Source: Rhizobiales bacterium 65-79 (lineage in GTDB: Bacteria > Pseudomonadota > Alphaproteobacteria > Rhizobiales > Rhizobiaceae). From it: a stretch of DNA of 64,000 nt. The notes below the pieces were generated by a model, which did not search any database, had not been told where the DNA came from, and worked only from the letters and a program-made list of their open reading frames with translations. The DNA lies in contig MKRJ01000049.1 of the NCBI GenBank assembly GCA_001896885.1, positions 30,479-94,478 of the forward strand, given 5' to 3'. Shown piece after piece: positions 20,675-29,187 of this stretch. Each line of letters begins with the position of its first letter. Positions within the stretch are counted from its first letter, which is position 1. Both the position numbers and the translations under genes were made by a program.

Positions 20675-21520
20675 TCACTTGAAGAGCGGCACCACGTTGG
20701 CGCCCGGCTCCAGAAGCACGTCGATCCTGAGCGGCGAGAGATCGAAGATCGTGCCGGCGAGTTTCGGCCGGGAGAAGAAGAAACCCTGCAGGTACTCCGC
20801 GCCGGCCTCCACCGCGCAGGCGAGGTGTTCAGGCGTCTCGATACCTTCGATCAGCACCTCCGCGCCGAGATCGTGCAGTCCGGCGACGAAGCTCTTGAAA
20901 AGCGCCGCGGCGGCCGGAACGGCGGCGATCTGGCGGAACCACGCGCCGTCGATCTTGACGATGTCGGGCCGGAGCAGCTTCACCCGGTCGAGGTTGGAAT
21001 GGCCGACGCCGAAATCGTCGATCGCGAGCCGTATGCCGTGGCGGCGCATCTCCTCCGTGATCCTGACCAGCGTGTCGGCGTCCTGCGCCTCCGTCTCGAT
21101 GATCTCGCAGACGAGCAGGTGACTCTCGAGCTGGATTTCGCCGTAGCGGCCGGCGATGAACTCCAGTTCCTTCACGGTGAGCGCGAAATCGCTGTTGGTG
21201 CGCGGATCGAAATTGAAGAAGAGCACCAGGCCGGGCTCGCCGATATTGTCGTAGTTCCTCAGATGCAGCGCCCGGCACATGCTCTCCACGAAGACCCGGT
21301 CCTCGGGAGGGGTCGCCTCGAAAAACTCCTCGGGCGCAACCGGCTCGCCGTCGAAGAACGGCATGATCAGCCCCTCGACGGCGAAAGGCCTCAGCAGGTC
21401 GTCCTCGCGCCGGAAGATCTTCTGGTAGGCGCTCTTCAGGATGAAGTCGCCATAGCGGCCGTACTCGATGCCGATCTCGTCGGCGACGATCGCGTCGCTG
21501 GCCCGCCGTGGATGTTTCAT
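20675..21520 (-). CDS. EAL-domain protein (cyclic-di-GMP phosphodiesterase-like)
   Basis: 281 residues from the ATG at 21520; the upstream open frame would overlap the preceding EAL gene. It is an almost bare EAL domain. The signature reads EGL (E49) rather than EAL. N103 (FFNFD), E139 (CEIIE), D168-D169 (IDDFG), K189 (VKID), E225/E228 (EGIE) and Q245 (QGFFFSRP) are retained, so c-di-GMP hydrolysis is plausible. No sensor or GGDEF domain and no signal peptide. It starts 11 bases after its paralog and is surely co-transcribed. Confidence 0.88.
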   Translation of the reverse strand: MKHPRRASDAIVADEIGIEYGRYGDFILKSAYQKIFRREDDLLRPFAVEGLIMPFFDGEPVAPEEFFEATPPEDRVFVESMCRALHLRNYDNIGEPGLVLFFNFDPRTNSDFALTVKELEFIAGRYGEIQLESHLLVCEIIETEAQDADTLVRITEEMRRHGIRLAIDDFGVGHSNLDRVKLLRPDIVKIDGAWFRQIAAVPAAAALFKSFVAGLHDLGAEVLIEGIETPEHLACAVEAGAEYLQGFFFSRPKLAGTIFDLSPLRIDVLLEPGANVVPLFK

Positions 21521-21531
21521 CGGCCCAGGCC

Positions 21532-22461
21532 CTAGCTTCCGGCCGCGCGGCGGCCGAAGGGCTGCCGCTGCGCCCTTGCCGCAGGGGCCGGACGGGATGA
21601 CGGCGACGCCGGCTCCCATGCGCCCGCCTGCCCGCGCGGCCATTCATCCATTGACCGAAGGTTCCGCATCGGCCGGTCGAAGACCGAGAACCGCGTCGGC
21701 GCCAGTTCCGGCCGCGCCAGGACGAAGCCCTGCACCATCGAAGCGCCCGACCGTTCAGCAAGGTCGAGCTGCCAGCCTTCCTCGATGCCTTCGAAGACCG
21801 TCGAGATGCCGCGCGCGGCGAAGGTGTCGACCATGGCGCTCAGAAGCGCGAAGCCGGGGCCGGATTCCATCAGCCGCGTGATCCAGTAGGCGTCGAACTT
21901 GACGATGTCCGGCCGCAATTCCTCGATGCGGCGGATATCGGAATGGTCCGAGCCGTAATCGTCGACGGCGATGCGGTAGCCGTGCCCGCGCAGCGCTTCG
22001 ACGAAGCGGTAGAGCGCCCCGTCGGAGGCGGTGTGCTGCTCCGTCACCTCGCAGACGATGCGGTGCGGTTCGACATTCGCCTCGTGCAGCACCAGCCGCA
22101 TGTCGCGCAACGCCGTCTCGGTGATGTCCCGGTCGTTGAAAAGGGACGGGTCGAAGTTGATGAAGAGGCTGGCCTCGGTCGAGAGGCAGGCGCCGGCATT
22201 GAGCAGATGCAGCGTCCGGCAGAGCGTCTCCACATGGAAGCGGTCGAGCGGCGGGATGCTCGGGAAGAACACGCCGATGGACACCGGCTCTCCATCCCTC
22301 TGCGGCCGGATCAACCCTTCGAAGGCGGCGATCGACAACTGTCCCTCACGGAAGGCGAAGATCGGCTGGAAAGCGCTACGCAGCGTGAACGTGCCCCACA
22401 CCCCGGTCGAGGTGCCGTCCTCCTGCCGGATGATGTGCGCAAGGCCGACACTGCGCGACAA
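21532..22461 (-). CDS. EAL-domain protein, first of a tandem pair
   Basis: About 309 residues if translation starts at the TTG at 22461, which has GAGGAAA a few bases upstream; the frame stays open to an ATG at 22608, inside the divergent aspartate aminotransferase promoter region. Like its neighbour it has EGL in place of EAL, plus INFD, CEVTE, VDDYG, VKFD, EGIE and QGFVLARP, so the metal and substrate residues are present. The C-terminal 60 residues are a Pro/Ala/Arg-rich tail. The proteins are clear paralogs that arose by duplication. Confidence 0.83.
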   Translation of the reverse strand: MSRSVGLAHIIRQEDGTSTGVWGTFTLRSAFQPIFAFREGQLSIAAFEGLIRPQRDGEPVSIGVFFPSIPPLDRFHVETLCRTLHLLNAGACLSTEASLFINFDPSLFNDRDITETALRDMRLVLHEANVEPHRIVCEVTEQHTASDGALYRFVEALRGHGYRIAVDDYGSDHSDIRRIEELRPDIVKFDAYWITRLMESGPGFALLSAMVDTFAARGISTVFEGIEEGWQLDLAERSGASMVQGFVLARPELAPTRFSVFDRPMRNLRSMDEWPRGQAGAWEPASPSSRPAPAARAQRQPFGRRAAGS

Positions 22462-22511
22462 GGTTTTCCTCGGCGTTCGACGTCTCTTTTCTCGCGCGAT
22501 TGTTGCAGTGA

Positions 22512-23837
<1,326 letters not shown>

Positions 23838-23891
23838 TCGCCGCAAGGCGGTAGGCCGATTCTCGAATTCCGGCCTGCCGCTCGCCCTTGC

Positions 23892-23914
23892 CCTATCCTC
23901 CCCTGGTGGATAGG
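23892..23914. promoter_or_regulatory. Putative DmeR operator
   Basis: Perfect seven-base arms CCTATCC and GGATAGG flank a C-rich centre, ending 8 bases before the dmeR start and overlapping its ribosome site. RcnR/CsoR-type regulators recognise GC-rich tracts flanked by inverted repeats. This is a natural autoregulatory site; identification is by position and symmetry only. Confidence 0.5.
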
Positions 23915-23921
23915 ATGGCAC

Positions 23922-24179
23922 ATGAATATCCACACCTCGCATCCGGAAATCATTGCCAGGCTCAAGCGAGCGCACGGCCATTTGGCCGCCGTGCTGACGA
24001 TGTTCGAGCAAGGCCGATCCTGCCTTGATCTCGCGCAGCAGCTCCACGCCGTCGAAAGCGCTGTCGGCAATGCCAAGCGCGAGCTGATCCACGATCACAT
24101 GGAGCATTGCCTTGTGGATGGCGGCGAGCCGACGAGGGACTCGCTCAAGGAACTCAAACAGCTCACCAAATATCTGTGA
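23922..24179 (+). CDS. dmeR: Metal-responsive repressor, RcnR/CsoR family (DmeR-like)
   Basis: An 85-residue all-helical protein of the RcnR/CsoR/FrmR family. Potential metal ligands are His4/His7, Cys34 (GRSCLDL), and the HDHMEHC cluster (His57, His59, His62, Cys63), which resembles the Ni/Co site of RcnR more than the Cu site of CsoR. It directly precedes a cation diffusion facilitator, as in the dmeRF operon of Rhizobium leguminosarum. It probably represses the operon and is released by Ni or Co. Seven bases separate the two genes. Confidence 0.85.
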   Translation: MNIHTSHPEIIARLKRAHGHLAAVLTMFEQGRSCLDLAQQLHAVESAVGNAKRELIHDHMEHCLVDGGEPTRDSLKELKQLTKYL

Positions 24180-24186
24180 GACCGCC

Positions 24187-25521
24187 ATGTGGAAGAAGGT
24201 ACTGGACTGGTTCGGACGCGGATCGAACGGCCACGATCATGACGCGCATGGACATGGCCATGACCACCATGGACCGCATGGCCATACCCATGGCGTGATC
24301 GATGCGACGATCGCCACGACCGGACGCGGCATCTGGGCAATCAAGTGGTCGTTCGTCATCCTGGCGACTACAGCTCTCTTGCAGGTCGTCGTCGTCGCTC
24401 TGTCGGGCAGCGTCGCGCTGCTCGCCGACACCATCCACAACGTCGCTGATGCGACCACGGCGATTCCCCTTTGGATCGCTTTCACGCTGGTGCGACGCAA
24501 GCCGACGAAGACATTTACCTATGGCCTCGGCCGCGTCGAGGACCTGGCCGGCGTCGTCATCGTGCTTGTCATTCTGGGCAGTGCCCTGGTCGCGGGGTAC
24601 GAGGCGATCGACCGCCTGTTCCACCCGCAGCCTGTTCGCTTGCTGGGCTGGCTGGCTCTGGCCGGCGTCATCGGATTTCTTGGCAACGAGACCGTGGCGA
24701 TGTTCCGCATTCGTGTCGGCCGGGAGATCAACAGCGCGGCGCTGATCGCCGACGGCTACCATGCCCGCACCGACGGCCTCACCAGTCTTGCGGTCGTCGT
24801 CGGCGCGATCGGCGTCTGGCTCGGCCTCCCCCTTGCCGATCCGGTCATCGGCCTGCTGATCACCGCTGCGATCCTTGGCATCGTATGGCAGTCGGCACGC
24901 TCGGTGCTGACCCGCATGCTGGACGGGGTGGAGCCGGGCATCATCGATGAGATTCACCATACGGCGAACCACGTGCCCGGCATCGAAAAAGTGATCGAGG
25001 CGAAAGCGCGATGGCTCGGCCACAAGCTGCATGTCGATGTGACGATCGCGGTCAATGACGGCATGTTGCTTGCCGCCGCCAACAACATCGCTGAATCGTT
25101 TAAGGCCGAACTGTTCGCCCATATCCCGGCGCTCGACGTCGCCGAGCTGCGCTTCGCCGAGCGGCAGGCGCAAGGCAGGCATCATCACACGCCCGATCCG
25201 TTCCTGGTCGAGGGCAAGCTCGCCAGCGGACTTCTGGAGATCATCGATACAGCGCAAGGCGAGCGCATGCGCCTGCGGATATCCCGCCACGTCGAGGGCT
25301 TGCGGGCGAACGTCGCCATCGAACGGCCGGGCGGCGCGGTCGAAAGCCTGCCGCTGTCGCCCGTGGCCGGCGATCACCACCACCTGCAAAGCGCTATCGC
25401 CCCGGCCGAGCCGCATGAGTTTTCCGCCAGGTTGCAGCTGATTGCCGGTTCCGATCACGAGGATTTGCCGTTCGCCATGACCGAGCCCGAAGGACACCAT
25501 CACGAACACGCACATGGATGA
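24187..25521 (+). CDS. dmeF: Cation diffusion facilitator, Ni/Co efflux (DmeF-like)
   Basis: A 444-residue CDF exporter. The N-terminus has a histidine-rich tract (residues about 16-36, alternating H, D and G), and the C-terminus ends in EGHHHEHAHG, both typical metal-sequestering tails. Six membrane segments follow from residue 50; transport-site residues sit in LLADTIHNVADA and ADGYHARTDG. The cytoplasmic C-terminal domain contains WLGHKLHVDVTIAV. It expels divalent cations by proton exchange. Co-transcribed with dmeR. Confidence 0.9.
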   Translation: MWKKVLDWFGRGSNGHDHDAHGHGHDHHGPHGHTHGVIDATIATTGRGIWAIKWSFVILATTALLQVVVVALSGSVALLADTIHNVADATTAIPLWIAFTLVRRKPTKTFTYGLGRVEDLAGVVIVLVILGSALVAGYEAIDRLFHPQPVRLLGWLALAGVIGFLGNETVAMFRIRVGREINSAALIADGYHARTDGLTSLAVVVGAIGVWLGLPLADPVIGLLITAAILGIVWQSARSVLTRMLDGVEPGIIDEIHHTANHVPGIEKVIEAKARWLGHKLHVDVTIAVNDGMLLAAANNIAESFKAELFAHIPALDVAELRFAERQAQGRHHHTPDPFLVEGKLASGLLEIIDTAQGERMRLRISRHVEGLRANVAIERPGGAVESLPLSPVAGDHHHLQSAIAPAEPHEFSARLQLIAGSDHEDLPFAMTEPEGHHHEHAHG

Positions 25522-25834
25522 CCTGGCGCCGTGCGGGCGCCGGGACCGGATGATGCCGGAAGCAGCAGGCGATCCGTTCCGTTGGCCGGTACAGACTCTG
25601 GACTAGCCGGCCTTTTCCGCCGGACCTAGAGTGGAGATCGTCCGCCGCGAATAAGGATGGTGGCGGGCGCAGGCCGGCATGCTTGCCTGCCCGCCTCCGG
25701 CCGGATCGACAGGATCGGCGCGGGACGGGCATGGATGTTGGAGCCGCCGTTTGCAGACATGGCGGAGGGCATCGCGCGTGCCGTCCGCAGCCTCGCATGA
25801 CCGGGCCCCGGGGGGCAGATCAGATGAGGAAGCC
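25522..25834. other. Intergenic region upstream of the cyclase fusion
   Basis: About 310 bases. It begins with a GGCGCCGTGCGGGCGCC-type small hairpin after dmeF, which may end the dmeRF message. An open frame runs through but has no plausible start before 25835. No promoter assigned. Confidence 0.35.
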
Positions 25835-26647
25835 ATGCCGATATTTCTCGACCGCCATGAAATGCACGGATCGACCGCGGCCGACGTCGCCGCCGCGCAT
25901 CTGAAGGATCTGGAGATACAGGACCAGTACGGCGTCCGCTATCTTACCTATTGGTTCGACGAGCCGCGTGGATCGACGTTCTGCCTTGTCGACGCGCCGG
26001 ATATCGAAGCCGCCAGAAAGGTGCACGAACTGGCTCACGGCCAGGTGGCGGGCGAGTTCATAGAAGTGGATCTGTCGGCCGTGGAGGCGTTTCTCGGCCG
26101 CATCGCCGATCCTTCCGGACAGCGTCACCAGGACCGGCCGGTGATGGACGCCGCGCACCGTGCGATCATGTTCACCGACATCGTCGATTCCACCGGCATG
26201 ACGGCCAGGCTGGGCGACGCCCGCGCTGTCGAGATGGTGCGTACGCACGATTCGATCGTCCGCCGCTCGCTGCGCGAGACCGGCGGCCGCGAAGTGAAGC
26301 ATACGGGCGACGGCCTGATGGCATCGTTTTCGGATGTGGACTCCGCGGCGAATTGCGCCCGCGCCGTCCAGCGCGCCATCGACGCGTTCAACCGCGAAAG
26401 CTCCGAGACGCTTCGCGTCAGGATCGGCATCCATGCGGGCGAGCCGGTGGAGGACAGCAACGACTTGTTCGGCTCCACCGTCCAGAGGGCGGCGAGGCTT
26501 TGCAAGGCGGCCGCGCCGTCCGCCATCTTCATTTCGGAGGAGGTCCGCGGCGCACTGTCGAGCGATACGGACGTCAGGCCGCTGGGCAGGAAGGCCCTGA
26601 AAGGTTTTCCTGAGCCCGTCGCGCTCTACGAGGTCATTTGGAGTTAG
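25835..26647 (+). CDS. DUF4242 domain fused to class III adenylate cyclase
   Basis: 270 residues from the ATG at 25835 (GAGGA upstream). Residues 1-80 are a DUF4242 domain (MPIFLDRHEMHGSTAADVAA, then VRYLTYWFDEPRGSTFCLVD and HELAHGQV), a small ferredoxin-like fold whose relatives are described as nickel-binding. Residues 108-265 are a class III nucleotide cyclase: metal-binding Asp115 (FTDIVDST) and Asp159 (HTGDG), adenine-selecting Lys155, and Arg in VQRAARL, where the usual Asn is Gln. It should make cAMP in the cytoplasm. It lies directly after the Ni/Co efflux operon, suggesting metal-linked signalling (inference). Confidence 0.85.
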   Translation: MPIFLDRHEMHGSTAADVAAAHLKDLEIQDQYGVRYLTYWFDEPRGSTFCLVDAPDIEAARKVHELAHGQVAGEFIEVDLSAVEAFLGRIADPSGQRHQDRPVMDAAHRAIMFTDIVDSTGMTARLGDARAVEMVRTHDSIVRRSLRETGGREVKHTGDGLMASFSDVDSAANCARAVQRAIDAFNRESSETLRVRIGIHAGEPVEDSNDLFGSTVQRAARLCKAAAPSAIFISEEVRGALSSDTDVRPLGRKALKGFPEPVALYEVIWS

Positions 26648-26796
26648 TCGCGCCGCTGGACGCGTCGTACCCCGGGCTTCCGCCGGCTCGATTCCCCCTG
26701 ATCGGTCCTGCAAAGCTTGCCCGCCCGCCGGCCAGGCGCAATAGTGTCGCGTCCGCGCCCGGTACGGAAGCGACTGCGTAGGCGAGGAGAGCGGTC

Positions 26797-28122
26797 ATGA
26801 CATCCTGGAAGAGCATCGCGGCGGCATTGGGCATGGCGGCATTGGCAGCGACGGCGGCATCGGCGGCGGACCGGCCGATCGTCTTCGTCCATGGCGACAG
26901 CGACAATGCCGGCCTGTGGATGGTGCAGGTCTGGCGGTTCGAATCGAACGGCTATCCCCGCGACCTGCTCTTTCCCGTCGACCTCAGGCACCCGCAGGCG
27001 CGCGGAGACGACGCCGTGCCGGAGGAGAATCGCTCCTCCACTACCGATGTCGCGAGCGAGCTGGCCGGCGACGTGGCGCGGGCACTGATCACGACCAGAG
27101 CCGACAAGGTCGATTTCGTCGCCAATTCACGCGGTTGCCAGACGACGCGCAACTACCTGAAGAACGGGGGCGGCAAGCACGTCGCCGACACGATCGTGCT
27201 GGCCGGCTGCGTGTACCACGGCGTCTACAACAATCCGCATGGCGCCCTCGGCTCCGAATATAACGGCATGGGCAGGTTCCTGACCCAGCTCAATTCGGGC
27301 TCTGAGGTCGAGGACGGCGTGAAGACCTACACGATCCGTTCGGAGAAATACGACCTCTACAACCAGCCGATGGGCGACTTCATCGGCATGCCGGGCAAGC
27401 CTATCGGCGGCAGCTACGCTGGCCCGGAACTCAAGGGCGCCACCAACATAGTGCTGCCCGGGATCGTCGACCATCGCGGCACGGCCTATTCGCCGGAAGC
27501 CTTCAAGGTGATCTACAAGGCGATCACCGGCAAGGACGCGGCGACGGCCGATGTCACGCCGGAGGAACACCCGGTGCTCGACGGCAAGGTCTCGGGCTGG
27601 GTGAACGGCGCACCGACCAACGTGGCGCTCGCCGGCGCAAAGGTCGAGATCTTCAAGACCGATCCCGGGACGGGGGAGCGCGTGGGCGCGGCGGTCCATG
27701 CGAAGACCGTCGGCGAGGACGGCATGTGGGGTCCTTTCACCGCCGATCCGAAACAGACCTACGAATTCGTCGTCACGGCCGAGGGCTATCCTGTCCAGCA
27801 CATCTACCGCTCGCCCTTCCCGCGCGGCTACGCCTACGTGAATCTGCGACTCTATCCGAAGGAGGGGCCGGAACTTCAGTCGAAATCGCATGTCGGCATG
27901 ATGCGTCCGCGCGGCTATATCGGCGCCGAGCGCGACACCGCAACCTTCAACGGCGAGAAGGCAGAGGTGCCGCCCGGCGCGGTGCCGCATGTCTGGAAAC
28001 TGTTCAAGACCTTCGACGACACGACGCCGCGCACGGTCGTCGGATCGCTGAACGGCGAGACGGTCGCCGCCCGCACATGGCCGAGCGACGGCAACAACGT
28101 CTGGATCGAACTGACCTATTGA
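26797..28122 (+). CDS. Secreted alpha/beta hydrolase with C-terminal beta domain
   Basis: 441 residues with a signal peptide (ends AATAASAADRP). The alpha/beta hydrolase core opens with IVFVHGDSDNAGLW (oxyanion region). The likely nucleophile is Ser in VDFVANSRGCQTT, an NSRG elbow instead of GxSxG, and PGIVDHRGTAYS carries a candidate Asp/His. After about residue 260 comes a carboxypeptidase-regulatory-like beta-sandwich (GWVNGAPTNVALAGAKVEIF) followed by another beta-rich segment. It is probably an esterase, lipase or polyester depolymerase; the substrate is unknown. Confidence 0.75.
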   Translation: MTSWKSIAAALGMAALAATAASAADRPIVFVHGDSDNAGLWMVQVWRFESNGYPRDLLFPVDLRHPQARGDDAVPEENRSSTTDVASELAGDVARALITTRADKVDFVANSRGCQTTRNYLKNGGGKHVADTIVLAGCVYHGVYNNPHGALGSEYNGMGRFLTQLNSGSEVEDGVKTYTIRSEKYDLYNQPMGDFIGMPGKPIGGSYAGPELKGATNIVLPGIVDHRGTAYSPEAFKVIYKAITGKDAATADVTPEEHPVLDGKVSGWVNGAPTNVALAGAKVEIFKTDPGTGERVGAAVHAKTVGEDGMWGPFTADPKQTYEFVVTAEGYPVQHIYRSPFPRGYAYVNLRLYPKEGPELQSKSHVGMMRPRGYIGAERDTATFNGEKAEVPPGAVPHVWKLFKTFDDTTPRTVVGSLNGETVAARTWPSDGNNVWIELTY

Positions 28123-28177
28123 GCCCCCGCCATTGTGGCGCGGAGGGAACACGGCGCCGGAGGCTGAGTTTCCGTAG

Positions 28178-29020
28178 ATGACTGCCGAGAACGCCGATCT
28201 GGAAAAGATCCGCTCCGACTTCGCCCGCGGGATGATGCTGGCGAGCGGCTCGGACGACCCGCGGCTGGAACGTGCCTTCGAGCTCGTCCCGCGGGAGCTT
28301 TTCGTCGGCGCGCCGCCCTGGCGGGTGATCGACGTCCGCAATTCCGCCGAGGAGACGACCGCCGATCCGCGCCGGCTCTACGACAATGTGCTCATCGCGC
28401 TCGACGAGGAAAAAGGCATCAACAATGGCGAGCCGGCCCTGCATGCCGCGTGGATCGGCGCGGTCGCTCCCAAGCCGGGCGAGACCGTATCGCATGTCGG
28501 GGCCGGCACCGGCTACTACTCCGCCATCCTGGGCGTGCTCGTGCTGCCGGACGGCGCGGTGCATGCCTTCGAGATCGAGCCGGCGCTGGCCGAACGCGCC
28601 CGCCGGAATCTCGCGGCATTCCCGGATATCGAAGTCGTCAAGGGCGACGCGACCGCGCTCCCCCTCCCCGCCTCGGATATCATCTACGTCAATGCGGGTG
28701 TCGTGGCGCCGCCGGCGGCCTGGCTTCGCGCGCTGGAGCCGGGCGGACGCCTGATTTTCCCGTGGCGGCCGACCCATGAGGTCGCGCTGTCGCTCCTCGT
28801 GACGCGCAGGAAGGGCGGCTTCGAGGCGAAGCAACTGATGCCGTCCTGGTTCATTCCCTGCGTCGGCGCCGGCCGCGTGGAAAGAACGGCCAAGCTGCCC
28901 GGCCGCGAGGAAGCCGGACGCACCCGCTCGGTCTGGCCCATCGAGGACAAGGAGCCCGATGCCACCGCCACCGCGATCATCGGCGAGGTGTGGTTCTCGT
29001 CCGAGCCGGTCGCGGCATAG
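28178..29020 (+). CDS. Protein-L-isoaspartate O-methyltransferase-like protein
   Basis: A 280-residue SAM-dependent methyltransferase. The SAM motif I is VSHVGAGTGYYSAILG, followed by acidic FEIEPALAERAR and the GDATALP motif. The N-terminus (FARGMMLASG...FELVPRELFVG) resembles PCMT enzymes, which repair isoaspartyl residues. The canonical PCMT motif I is replaced by VGAGTGYYSA, and the N-terminal region diverges, so the substrate may differ. No signal peptide. Confidence 0.75.
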   Translation: MTAENADLEKIRSDFARGMMLASGSDDPRLERAFELVPRELFVGAPPWRVIDVRNSAEETTADPRRLYDNVLIALDEEKGINNGEPALHAAWIGAVAPKPGETVSHVGAGTGYYSAILGVLVLPDGAVHAFEIEPALAERARRNLAAFPDIEVVKGDATALPLPASDIIYVNAGVVAPPAAWLRALEPGGRLIFPWRPTHEVALSLLVTRRKGGFEAKQLMPSWFIPCVGAGRVERTAKLPGREEAGRTRSVWPIEDKEPDATATAIIGEVWFSSEPVAA

Positions 29021-29187
29021 TTTCTCGCCGCCGGCCGCCCTCTCCCCTTGCCCTTGCCGCAAAGCCGTGTGACGATGCGTTGACGACGGGACGATGGGCC
29101 CGAGCAAGGGACCGGACCTCCCGCCGCGCGACGGCCGCATGGCCGGCCGCCGCTCAATCGGAAACGCTTGAGAGGAGGTCGGGCATC

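Noticed and set aside
26921..26960. GGTTCGAATC-like string resembling a tRNA T-arm
   Set aside because: Lies inside the hydrolase coding sequence and no acceptor or D-arm can be built around it.
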